Shown piece after piece: positions 1-9,540 of a stretch of DNA of 64,000 nt. Each line of letters starts with the position of its first letter. Position 1 is the stretch's first letter. The DNA comes from Prorocentrum cordatum (taxonomy: Eukaryota > Sar > Dinophyceae > Prorocentrales > Prorocentraceae): positions 468,532-532,531 of the forward strand of contig CAUYUJ010022071.1 of assembly GCA_963575745.1 (NCBI GenBank), written 5' to 3'. The notes beneath the pieces are model-generated. The model was not told where the DNA came from, did not search any database, and saw only the letters and a program-made list of their open reading frames with translations. The position numbers and the translations under genes were made by a program.

Positions 1-113
1 TCTGCGCTGGCCGGCAATCGACGGCCCCAGCGGGGGCGGTCCCAGGAGAGCCGCCTCCCGCGGGCGCCGAGGAGGGCGCAGAACGTTCTGCGCGATCTTA
101 CCATGCAGAGATC

Positions 114-114
<1 letters not shown>

Positions 115-164
<50 letters not shown>
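115..164. repeat. (GAC)n microsatellite
   Basis: About 17 uninterrupted GAC triplets. The poly-aspartate reading it gives is an artefact of the triplet repeat. Confidence 0.95.
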
Positions 165-289
165 TGGCCCTCCTGAAACAGTCCCCTCTAGATCGCTCCC
201 TCTCAGGCTCGAGGCCCGCTCGTCCATCCCGGAAAGCAAGGGCACGGAGGAGGCCAGGGGAAGGACAACACATGACAAAACCCCAGAGA

Positions 290-475
290 CCCGACGTTCC
301 AAACCAAAAAAAAATGGAGCGTGCCGTTTTGGGCCGTTTTGGGACTCTGGGGGCCCTCGCCGGGCCTCGGGGGCGTCAAGAGCGGACTCGTGACGAAACG
401 CGGGCCCTGTAGGGAAGTGGTCTGGACCTCCGAGGCCCACGCCCCGAACAAAACTTGAGCAGCCGGATGTCCGGG
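290..475 (+). repeat. Dispersed repeat family R1, copy 1
   Basis: About 185 bp sharing a core with 45918-46093 and 49529-49722. The shared landmarks, in order, are a TGGAGCG block, GGGCCCTCGCCGGGCCTCGG, GGACCTCCGAGGCCCACGC and a GAGCAGCCGGATG block. No inverted termini or target duplication are evident. Function unknown. Confidence 0.7.
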
Positions 476-594
476 TCTTCCTGGAGGCGGTGGAGGACTG
501 CGGCCCCCAGCTCGGGGGTTGCCAGATGTGCCCCTGGCCCAGGTTCGGGGACAACGGCAGGGGGGGACCGGCCAAGCGGGGAGGCATCGAACAC

Positions 595-616
595 TCCGTA
601 GCCACTTTGGCTCAAG
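595..616 (+). other. Relict spliced leader, chlP copy 1
   Basis: T followed by CC and then GTAGCCACTTTGGCTCAAG. The dinoflagellate SL consensus has D (A, G or T) at the first base and CATTTT where this has CACTTT, so 21 of 22 positions agree. It lies 45 bases upstream of the ATG. The next bases (617-631, GAATTTTGGCGCAAC) resemble a second SL lacking its first seven bases (11 of 15 identical). The internal TAG|CC could serve as a trans-splice acceptor for a new SL. Confidence 0.88.
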
Positions 617-661
617 GAATTTTGGCGCAACGGGATATCGAGTCCAGCCGCAGCCGCAGCC

Positions 662-2468
662 ATGGCAGCCTTCGCGGTGGCAGGGGCCGCCCAGCCCTTC
701 ACCGCAGGCAGCGCTCCCGCGGCGCAGCCGGCGCAGGCCCTCCGCGCGGCCTCGCTGCGCGGGTCGCCCGCGCGGGCCGCCGAGGCGTCGCCGTGGCTGC
801 TCGCCACCGCGGCGGCAGGCGCCGCGGCCGTGGGCGCCGCGGCGGCCGCGGCGCCGCGCCGCCGCGCGCGCGCCGCGCCGCTGGCCGGAGCATCGCGGGC
901 GCGCGTGACGCCCGTGGCGTCGCAGGGGCAGCAGCGCACTCTGCGGGGCGCGCACGTGGTGGTCTGCGCGGGCGCCAAGCTCCCCGAGGGCCGCAAGCTG
1001 CGCGTGGCCGTCATCGGCGGCGGCCCAGGCGGCGCTTCGTGCGCGGTGACCGTTGCGATCGAAATGGGTACGGGAAGAATGAGGACGAATACCGACAGCA
1101 GTTGCTGCTCATTTTGAACAGGACTCGCTGTCGGCGTCGCCGCGGACTTCTGCCCATTTGAGACGAAACGTCGCCTGCCCAACAGCGGCCGCTGTCGGTT
1201 GGGGATAGCATTGGCCGTTAGACATCGGAGCCAGTCTGTCCCGTACCTATCTCGGGTGTGCCAAGGTGAAGCTCGCCGAGGGCGGCGTAGAGACGTACCT
1301 CATCGAGCGCAAGCTGGACAACTGCAAGCCGTGCGGGGGCGCGATCCCGCTCTGCATGGTGGAGGAGTTCAACCTGCCGCCGCAGCTCGTCGACAGGCGC
1401 GTGCGCAAGATGACCATGATCTCGCCCTCCAACAGGGAGGTGCAGATTGGCCAGACGCTCAAGGACGACGAGTACATCGGCATGGTGCGCCGCGAGGTGC
1501 TGGACAAGCACCTGCGCGACACCGCGGCCGAGAAGGGCGCCACGGTCATCAACGGCCTCTTCATGGGCATGGACATGCCGCAGAGCGACGGCGACCCGTA
1601 CGTGCTGAGCTACAACGACCTCGGCGACCAGACGGGGGCCGCGCGCAAGGGCGTCAAGAAGACGCTGGAGGTCGACGTTGTGATCGGCGCAGACGGCGCT
1701 AACAGCCGGGTGGCCAAGGAGATCGAGGCCGGGGACTACGAGTACGCCATCGCCTTCCAGGAGCGCATGACCATCGACGAGAAGAAGATGGAGTACTACA
1801 AGGAGAGGGCCGAGATGTACGTCGGCGAGGACGTGTCCCCAGACTTCTACGCGTGGGTCTTCCCCAAGTACGACCACGTCGCCGTGGGCACGGGCACCGT
1901 CATCGACAAGAAGGGCATCCAGAAGTACCAGCAGGGCATCCGGGACCGCGCCGCTCCCCGCATCGAGGGGGGCGAGATCATCCGCGTGGAGGCCCACCCC
2001 ATTCCGGAGCACCCCCGCCCGTGGCGAACGAAGGGGCGCTGCACCCTGATCGGCGACGCGGCGGGCTACGTGACCAAATGCTCCGGCGAGGGGATCTACT
2101 TCGCGGGCAAGAGCGGCTTCATGTGCGCCGAGGAGGTCGTCAGGGCCTCTGAGAATGGCACCCGCATGATCGACGAGAACGACTTGAAGGTCTACATCCG
2201 CAAGTTCGATGAGCAGTACGGCCCCACCTACATCGTGCTGGACGCGTTGCAGAAGGTCTTCTACACCTCCGACGCGGCCCGCGAGAGCTTCGTAGAGTTG
2301 TGCGAGGAGGAGTACGTGCAGAAGGTGACCTTCGACTCGTACCTGTACAAGACTGTGCAGGGCAACGACCCGATGGGCGACCTTAAGCTGGGCTGGAAGA
2401 CGCTCACCAGCCTGTGGAACTACAACAAAAACCCCCCGCCCCCCATGAAGAAGCTCGAGGTGGCGTAG
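662..2468 (+). CDS. chlP: Geranylgeranyl reductase, array copy 1
   Basis: Exons 662-1045 and 1266-2468, 528 residues. The enzyme reduces the geranylgeranyl chain to phytyl, using NADPH and FAD, for chlorophyll a and tocopherol in the plastid. Residues 1-110 form a leader: an Ala-rich start, a hydrophobic stretch at about 44-64 and then an Arg-rich patch, which suits plastid import. The FAD loop GGGPGG is at 119-124, the acidic residue ending the second strand is E142, the family signature CKPCGG is at 148-153, GADGANSR at 269-276 and GDAAGYVT at 391-398. The match to cyanobacterial and plant ChlP runs to near the C-terminus. The ATG opens the only frame joining the leader to the FAD loop. The intron is phase 0, GT-AG, directly after the glycine loop. 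Copy 1 differs from the others at R38 and H98 (P and R elsewhere). Confidence 0.96.
1046..1265 (+). mobile_element. chlP intron, introner-like, type I (copy 1)
   Basis: 220 nt. It begins GTGACC and ends CCAAG, joining GCG to GTG in phase 0. The pentamer GGTGA sits at both junctions (1045-1049 and 1265-1269), as a target duplication would. Near the ends GGTACGGGAAGA (5') faces TCTTTCCCGTACC (3'), an imperfect terminal inverted repeat. The body matches the reverse complement of 43520-43700, including the CAGCGGCCGCTG core. I infer a mobile intron (introner). Confidence 0.82.
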
Positions 2469-3552
2469 GCCGCCGCGCTCGTGCGATAGGCCTGCCGTTG
2501 CCGCTGCGCCCAGGCTCTCCCGGGTAGCGTAGACGTCGGGCGGCGCCGCGCGGCGGCGCCGCGCGCGGCACCGCGGCTCTGTGCGCGCGTGCGACCTGCG
2601 CGCTGCGATCTGCACGCGCGCGGCACCTCGGCCGTGGTCTGGCACTCCCCAGTTGTTTCAATTATGCTCTGCGGTTTGTGCCGCTAGCATTGGCCATTCC
2701 TCTGTTGTGCGGCATGTCACGCTAGCATTCGCCAGGCCCACGTGAGCGCCACCGGTGTTTCAGGGCGCGCGCTCTGCCAACAAAACACGCCAGATTGTTT
2801 TTTTGAAAAGGTGCACGTGGGGCGCTGAATTGCCAGGCTTGCCGGCACGACTAGTGTGATTACAAGTCCTGACTACACGTGCAACACGCCGGGGGCAGCG
2901 AGGGCACGTGCCCTTGCTACCGCTGGTTTTGAAGACACCCGGCAGAGCCCGCAGAAGACTATGCGTTTCAAGCTACCGTTTCCCCACGGTGCCATAGTTT
3001 GTTCTGCTTCTTTGCACCGTGTCTGCAGGATGGAACGCAATACGCCGTCCTGGATAGCGGTCGTTCCCCGCGTGAGCCGAGAGTCGCGGAGCTGCCAGTC
3101 CACGCTGCAAGCCCAATTTAGGGCACGCCACTTCTTCCTCCTCCTTGTCCTCTTCCTCCTCCTCCTCTTCCTCTGACTCGACCTTCTACTCCTCCTTTTC
3201 CTCCTCCTCCTCCTCCTCCTCCTCCCCTTCCTCCTCCTCCTCCTCCTCCTCCTCCTCCTCCTCCTCCTCCTCCTCCTCCTCCTCCTCCCAGGGGCTACCT
3301 CGCAGCTGCCAGCAACCATCTGTCGCGTGTCCGCTCCCTCGGTCCTGCTGTCTCACTTTGTAGGTTCCCGAGATCGAGAGTGGCCATCGACTGACACCAG
3401 ATACGTCGTCTCCTCCCTCCTCCTGCTACTCCCCCTCCTCCTCATCCTCTCTGGGTGCGTTTTGACGAGGCCTTCGAAAAAAATTCCAGCCCTGGCGACG
3501 AGGAGCTTCTTGGCGGCCCAAAACCAGCGAAAGCCGCACAGATATCTCCTCA
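2469..3552 (+). repeat. Array spacer 1 (type A)
   Basis: 3' flank of copy 1 and 5' flank of copy 2. It has a GC-rich first 200 bases (likely 3' UTR), then a conserved stretch around 2740-3130, a long CTC/CCT tract at about 3131-3290, a second pyrimidine tract near 3408-3452, and the block that runs into the SL relict. No open frame is conserved in a way that suggests a protein. The pyrimidine tracts next to TAG suit trans-splice acceptors. Confidence 0.75.
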
Positions 3553-3574
3553 TGCGTAGCCACTTTGGCTCAAG
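3553..3574 (+). other. Relict spliced leader, chlP copy 2
   Basis: As in copy 1, with an additional C to G change at the second SL base (TGCGTAG). The following fragment reads GAGTTTTGGCGCAAC. Spacing to the ATG is 45 bases. Confidence 0.85.
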
Positions 3575-3619
3575 GAGTTTTGGCGCAACGGGATATCGAG
3601 TCCAGCCGAAGCCGCAGCC

Positions 3620-5426
3620 ATGGCAGCCTTCGCGGTGGCCGGGGCCGCCCAGCCCTTCACCGCAGGCAGCGCTCCCGCGGCGCAGCCGGCGCAGGCCCTC
3701 CGCGCGGCCTCGCTGCGCGGGTCGCCCGCGCCGGCCGCCGAGGCGTCGCCGTGGCTGCTCGCCACCGCGGCGGCGGGCGCCGCGGCCGTGGGCGCCGCGG
3801 CGGCCGCGGCGCCGCGCCGCCGCGCGCGCGCCGCGCCGCTGGCCGGAGCATCGCGGGCGCGCGTGACGCCCGTGGCGTCGCAGGGGCAGCAGCGCACTCT
3901 GCGGGGCGCGCGCGTGGTGGTCTGCGCGGGCGCCAAGCTCCCCGAGGGCCGCAAGCTGCGCGTGGCCGTCATCGGCGGCGGCCCAGGCGGCGCTTCGTGC
4001 GCGGTGACCGTTGCGATCGAAATGGGTACGGGAAGAATGAGGACGAATACCGACAGCAGTTGCTGCTCATTTTGAACAGGACTCGCTGTCGGCGTCGCCG
4101 CGGACTTCTGTCCATTTGAAACGAAAAGTCGCCTGCCCAACAGCGGCCGCTGCCGGTTGGGGATAGCATTGGCCGTTAGACATCGGAGCCAGTCTTTCCC
4201 GTACCTATCTCGGGTGTGCCAAGGTGAAGCTCGCCGAGGGCGGCGTGGAGACGTACCTCATCGAGCGCAAGTTGGACAACTGCAAGCCGTGCGGGGGCGC
4301 GATCCCGCTCTGCATGGTGGAGGAGTTCAACCTGCCGCCGCAGCTCGTCGACAGGCGCGTGCGCAAGATGACCATGATCTCGCCCTCCAACAGGGAGGTG
4401 CAGATTGGCCAGACGCTCAAGGACGACGAGTACATCGGCATGGTGCGCCGCGAGGTGCTGGACAAGCACCTGCGCGACACCGCGGCCGAGAAGGGCGCCA
4501 CGGTCATCAACGGCCTCTTCATGGGCATGGACATGCCGCAGAGCGACGGCGACCCGTACGTGCTGAGCTACAACGACCTCGGCGACCAGACGGGGGCCGC
4601 GCGCAAGGGCGTCAAGAAGACGCTGGAGGTCGACGTTGTGATCGGCGCAGACGGCGCTAACAGCCGGGTGGCCAAGGAGATCGAGGCCGGGGACTACGAG
4701 TACGCCATCGCTTTCCAGGAGCGCATGACCATCGACGAGAAGAAGATGGAGTACTACAAGGAGAGGGCCGAGATGTACGTCGGCGAGGACGTGTCCCCGG
4801 ACTTCTACGCGTGGGTCTTCCCCAAGTACGACCACGTCGCCGTGGGCACGGGCACCGTCATCGACAAGAAGGGCATCCAGAAGTACCAGCAGGGCATCCG
4901 GGACCGCGCCGCTCCCCGCATCGAGGGGGGCGAGATCATCCGCGTGGAGGCCCACCCCATCCCGGAGCACCCCCGCCCGTGGCGAACGAAGGGGCGCTGC
5001 ACCCTGATCGGCGACGCGGCGGGCTACGTGACCAAATGCTCCGGCGAGGGGATCTACTTCGCGGGCAAGAGCGGCTTCATGTGCGCCGAGGAGGTCGTCA
5101 GGGCCTCTGAGAATGGCACCCGCATGATCGACGAGAACGACTTGAAGGTCTACATCCGCAAGTTCGATGAGCAGTACGGCCCCACCTACATCGTGCTGGA
5201 CGCGTTGCAGAAGGTCTTCTACACCTCCGACGCGGCCCGCGAGAGCTTCGTAGAGTTGTGCGAGGAGGAGTACGTGCAGAAGGTGACCTTCGACTCGTAC
5301 CTGTACAAGACTGTGCAGGGCAACGACCCGATGGGCGACCTTAAGCTGGGCTGGAAGACGCTCACCAGCCTGTGGAACTACAACAAGAACCCCCCGCCCC
5401 CCATGAAGAAGCTCGAGGTGGCGTAG
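3620..5426 (+). CDS. chlP: Geranylgeranyl reductase, array copy 2
   Basis: Exons 3620-4003 and 4224-5426, 528 residues, no interruption. The exon 2 product is identical to that of copy 1. The leader has P38 and R98, the state shared by most copies. D496 (in QGNDPM) is present, as in copies 1, 5, 9 and 10. All FAD-loop and CKPCGG residues are kept, so it should encode active enzyme. It is flanked by type A spacers on both sides and has a type I intron. Confidence 0.95.
4004..4223 (+). mobile_element. chlP intron, type I (copy 2)
   Basis: 220 nt, GT-AG, same position and GGTGA flanks as copy 1. The 3' half is type I (GGGGATAGCATTGGCCGTTAG). Confidence 0.8.
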
Positions 5427-6500
5427 GCCGCCGCGCTCGTGTGATAGGCCTGCCGCTGCCGCTGCGCCCAGGCTCTCCCGGGTGGCGTAGACGTCGGGTG
5501 GCGCCGCGCGGCGGCGCCGCGCGCGGCACCGCGGCTCTGTGCGCGCGTGCGACCTGCGCGCTGCGATCTGCGCGCGCGCGGCACCGCGGCCGTGGTCTGG
5601 CACTCCCCAGTTGTTTCAATTATGCTGTGCGGTTTGTGCCGCTAGCATTTGCCATTCTTTTGTTGTGCGGCACGTCACGCTAACATTCGCTAGGCCCACG
5701 TGAGCGCCACCGGTGTTTCAGGGCGCGCGCTCTGCCAACAAAACACGCCAGATTGTTTTTTTGAAAAGGTGCACGTGGGGCGCTGAATTGCCAGGCTTGC
5801 CGGCACGACTAGTGTGATTACAAGTCCTGACTACACGTGCAACACGCCGGGGGCAGCGAGGGCACGTGCCCTTGCAACCGCTGGTTTTGAAGACACCCGG
5901 CAGAGCCCGCAGAAGACTATGCGTTTCAAGCTACCGTTTCCCCACGGTGCCATAGTTTGTTCTGCTTCTTTGTACCGTGTCTGCAGGATGGAACGCAATA
6001 CGCCGTCCTGGATAGCGATCGTTCCCCAGGTGAGCCGTGAGCCGAGAGTCGCCGAGCTGCCAGTCCACGCTGCAAGCCCAATTTAGGGCACGCCAACCTC
6101 TTCCTCCTTCTTGTTCTCCTCCTCCTCCTCCTCCTCCTCCTCGGACTCCTCCTTCTACTCCTCCTCCTCCTCCCCCTCCTCCCCATCCTCCACCTCCTCC
6201 TCTTCCTCTTCCTCCTCCTCCTCCTCCTCCCAGTGGCTACCTCGCAGCTGCCAGCAATCATCTGTCGCGTGTCTGCTCCCTCGGTCCTGCTGTCTCACTT
6301 TGTAGGTTCCCGAGATCGAGAGTGGCCATCGACTGACACCTGATACGTCGTCTCCTCCCTCCTCCTCCTTCTGTTACTCCCCCTCCTCATCCTCTCTGGG
6401 TGCGTTTTGACGAGGCCTTCGAAAAGAAATCCAGCCCTAGCGACGAGGAGCTTCTTGGCGGCCTAAAACCAGCGAAAGCCGCACAGAAATCTCCTCCTCA
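5427..6500 (+). repeat. Array spacer 2 (type A)
   Basis: Same order as spacer 1. The CTC tract is at about 6100-6232 and the second pyrimidine tract near 6350-6400. The tracts are shorter and more interrupted than in spacer 1, so they vary in length between units. Confidence 0.75.
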
Positions 6501-6522
6501 TCCGTAGCCACTTTGGCTCAAG
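6501..6522 (+). other. Relict spliced leader, chlP copy 3
   Basis: Agrees with the SL consensus except for the shared T to C change; preceded by CTCCTCCTCA. Followed by the GAATTTTGGCGCAAC fragment. Confidence 0.87.
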
Positions 6523-6567
6523 GAATTTTGGCGCAACGGGATATCGAATCCAGCCGCAGCCGCAGCC

Positions 6568-8376
6568 ATGGCAGCCTTCGCGGTGGCCGGGGCCGCCCAG
6601 CCCTTCACCGCAGGCAGCGCTCCCGCGGCGCAGCCGGCGCAGGCCCTCCGCGCGGCCTCGCTGCGCGGGTCGCCCGCGCCGGCCGCCGAGGCGTCGCCGT
6701 GGCTGCTCGCCACCGCGCCGCGGCGGGCGCCGCGGCCGTGGGCGCCGCGGCGGCCGCGGCGCCTCGCCGCCGCGCGCGCGCCGCGCCGCTGGCCGGAGCA
6801 TCGCGGGCGCGCGTGACGCCCGTGGCGTCGCAGGGGCAGCAGCGCACTCTGCGGGGCGCGCGCGTGGTGGTCTGCGCGGGCGCCAAGCTCCCCGAGGGCC
6901 GCAAGCTGCGCGTGGCCGTCATCGGCGGCGGCCCAGGCGGCGCTTCGTGCGCGGTGACCGTTGCGATCGACATGGGTACGGGAAGAATGAGGACGAATAC
7001 CGACAGCAGTTGCTGCTCATTTTGAACAGGACTCGCTGTCGGCGTCGCCGCGGACTTCTGTCCATTTGAAACGAAACGTCGCCTGCCCAACAGCGGCCGC
7101 TGCCGGTTGGGGATAGCATTGGCCGTTAGACATCGGAGCCAGTCTTTCCCGTACCTATCTCGGGTGTGCCAAGGTGAAGCTCGCCGAGGGTGGCGTGGAG
7201 ACGTACCTCATCGAGCGCAAGTTGGACAACTGCAAGCCGTGCGGGGGCGCGATCCCGCTCTGCATGGTGGAGGAGTTCAACCTGCCGCCGCAGCTCGTCG
7301 ACAGGCGCGTGCGCAAGATGACCATGATCTCGCCCTCCAACAGGGAGGTGCAGATTGGCCAGACGCTCAAGGACGACGAGTACATCGGCATGGTGCGCCG
7401 CGAGGTGCTGGACAAGCACCTGCGCGACACCGCGGCCGAGAAGGGCGCCACGGTCATCAACGGCCTCTTCATGGGCATGGACATGCCGCAGAGCGACGGC
7501 GACCCGTACGTGCTGAGCTACAACGACCTCGGCGACCAGACGGGGGCCGCGCGCAAGGGCGTCAAGAAGACGCTGGAGGTCGACGTTGTGATCGGCGCAG
7601 ACGGCGCTAACAGCCGGGTGGCCAAGGAGATCGAGGCCGGGGACTACGAGTACGCCATCGCCTTCCAGGAGCGCATGACCATCGACGAGAAGAAGATGGA
7701 GTACTACAAGGAGAGGGCCGAGATGTACGTCGGCGAGGACGTGTCTCCAGACTTCTACGCGTGGGTCTTCCCCAAGTACGACCACGTCGCCGTGGGCACG
7801 GGCACCGTCATCGACAAGAAGGGCATCCAGAAGTACCAGCAGGGCATCCGGGACCGCGCCGCTCCCCGCATCGAGGGGGGCGAGATCATCCGCGTGGAGG
7901 CCCACCCCATCCCGGAGCACCCCCGCCCGTGGCGAACGAAGGGGCGTTGCACCCTGATTGGCGACGCGGCGGGCTACGTGACCAAATGCTCCGGCGAGGG
8001 GATCTACTTCGCGGGCAAGAGCGGCTTCATGTGCGCCGAGGAGGTCGTCAGGGCCTCTGAGAACGGCACCCGTATGATCGACGAGAACGACCTGAAGGTC
8101 TACATCCGCAAGTTCGATGAGCAGTACGGCCCCACCTACATCGTGCTGGACGCGTTGCAGAAGGTCTTCTACACCTCCGACGCGGCCCGCGAGAGCTTCG
8201 TAGAGTTGTGCGAGGAGGAGTACGTGCAGAAGGTCACCTTCGACTCGTACCTGTACAAGACCGTGCAGGGCAACAACCCGATGGGCGACCTCAAGCTGGG
8301 CTGGAAGACGCTCACCAGCCTGTGGAACTACAACAAGAACCCCCCGCCCCCCATGAAGAAGCTCGAGGTGGCGTAG
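6568..8376 (+). pseudogene. chlP: Geranylgeranyl reductase, array copy 3, exon 1 frameshift
   Basis: Exon 1 6568-6953, exon 2 7174-8376. Relative to copy 2, two extra C bases near 6717-6720 (GCGCCGCGG instead of GCGGCGG) shift the leader out of frame at about residue 51, and a stop follows at 6814-6816. Exon 2 is fully open, with N496. An upstream ATG at 6513, in the shifted frame and inside the SL relict, would read an unrelated leader and regain the FAD loop. This could in principle yield protein, but the hydrophobic/Arg leader would be altered. It could be a real decaying copy, a consensus error, or a working copy using that start. Confidence 0.7.
6954..7173 (+). mobile_element. chlP intron, type I (copy 3)
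   Basis: 220 nt, GT-AG. One distinguishing base: GATCGACATGGG where other copies have GATCGAAATGGG. Confidence 0.8.
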
Positions 8377-9473
8377 GCCGCCGCGCTCGTGTGATAGGCC
8401 TGCCGCTGCCGCTGCGCCCAGGCTCTCCCGGGTGGCGTAGACGTCGGGCGGCGCCGCGCGGCGGCGCCGCGCGCGGCACCGCGGCTCTGTGCGCGCGTGC
8501 GACCTGCGCGCTGCGATCTGCGCGAGCGCGGCACCGCGGCCGTGGTCTGGCACTCCCCAGTTGTTTCAATTATGCTGTGCAGTTTGTGCCGCTAGCATTT
8601 GCCATTCTTCTGTTGTGCGGCACGTCACGCTAACATTCGCTAGGCCCACGTGAGCGCCACCGGTGTTTCAGGGCGCGCGCTCTGCCAACAAAACACGCCA
8701 GATTGTTTTTTTGAAAAGGTGCACGTGGGGCGCTGAATTGCCAGGCTTGCCGGCACGACTAGTGTGATTACAAGTCCTGACTACACGTGCAACACGCCGG
8801 GGGCAGCGAGGGCACGTGCCCTTGCAACCGCTGGTTTTGAAGACACCCGGCAGAGCCCGCAGAAGACTATGCGTTTCAAGCTACCGTTTCCCCACGGTGC
8901 CATAGTTTGTTCTGCTTCTTTGCACCGTGTCTGCAGGATGGAACGCAATACGCCGTCCTGGATAGCGATCGTTCCCCAGGTGAGCCGTGAGCCGAGAGTT
9001 GCCGAGCTGCCAGTCCACGCTGCAAGCCCAATTTAGGGCACGCCAACCTCTTCCTCCTTCTTGTTCTCCTCCTCCTCCTCCTCCTCTGACTCCTCCTTCT
9101 ACTCCTCCTCCTCCTCCCCCTCCTCCCCATCCTCCTCCACCTCCTCCTCCTCCTCCTCTTCCTCCTCCTCCTCCTCCTCCTCCCAGTGGCTACCTCGCAG
9201 CTGCCAGCAATCATCTGTCGCGTGTCTGCTCCCTCGGTCTTGCTGTCTCACTTTGTAGGTTCCCGAGATCGAGAGTGGCCATCGACTGAGACCGGATACG
9301 TCGTCTCCTCCCTCCTCCTCCTCCTCCTCCTCCTCCTGTTACTCCCCCTCCTCCTCATCTTCTCTGGGTGCGTTTTGACGAGGCCTTCGAAAAGAAATCC
9401 AATCCAGCCCTAGCGACGAGGAGCTTCTTGGCGGCCCCAAACCAGCGAAAGCCGCACAGAAATCTCCTCCTCA
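8377..9473 (+). repeat. Array spacer 3 (type A)
   Basis: CTC tracts at about 9050-9184 and 9306-9362. Almost identical to spacer 6 (17191-18289), including a duplicated AATCC before the SL block, which marks a shared recent history of these two units. Confidence 0.75.
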
Positions 9474-9495
9474 TCCGTAGCCACTTTGGCTCAAG
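9474..9495 (+). other. Relict spliced leader, chlP copy 4
   Basis: One difference from consensus (T to C); degenerate second SL fragment follows. Confidence 0.87.
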
Positions 9496-9540
9496 GAATT
9501 TTGGCGCAACGGGATATCGAATCCAGCCGCAGCCGCAGCC

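Larger units (their letters stand above)
1..594. other. Unique left flank of the chlP array
   Basis: No convincing gene. It holds a (GAC)n tract at about 115-164 and one copy of a dispersed repeat at about 290-475. None of it resembles the spacer found upstream of copies 2-10, so this is the only non-array sequence lying directly 5' of a chlP copy. If the array has one external promoter it should be here or farther left; I see no recognisable promoter motif. Confidence 0.6.

Noticed and set aside
595-616. SL-like 22-mer as a genuine SL RNA gene
   Set aside because: It is followed by chlP 5' leader sequence, with no GT donor directly after CTCAAG and no SL RNA body.
1218-2645. Long minus-strand open frames of about 475-523 codons opposite every chlP exon 2
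   Set aside because: They mirror the real gene through GC-rich third positions, recur identically in all units, and show no known domain.
3145-3300. Poly-Ser, poly-Arg, poly-Asp and poly-Val/Cys frames over triplet and TG repeats throughout the window
   Set aside because: Direct translations of microsatellites in each register, with no flanking protein sequence.
6513-6568. Upstream start codon rescuing copy 3
   Set aside because: The codon at 6513 is TTG, not ATG. Without a standard start in that frame the rescue is unlikely; kept only as a low-interest finding.
7174-8376. Exon 2 as a free-standing intronless 400-residue gene starting at GTG
   Set aside because: It would lack the FAD glycine loop, which is encoded in exon 1. 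GTG is simply the first codon after the intron, and the GT-AG junctions are exact.
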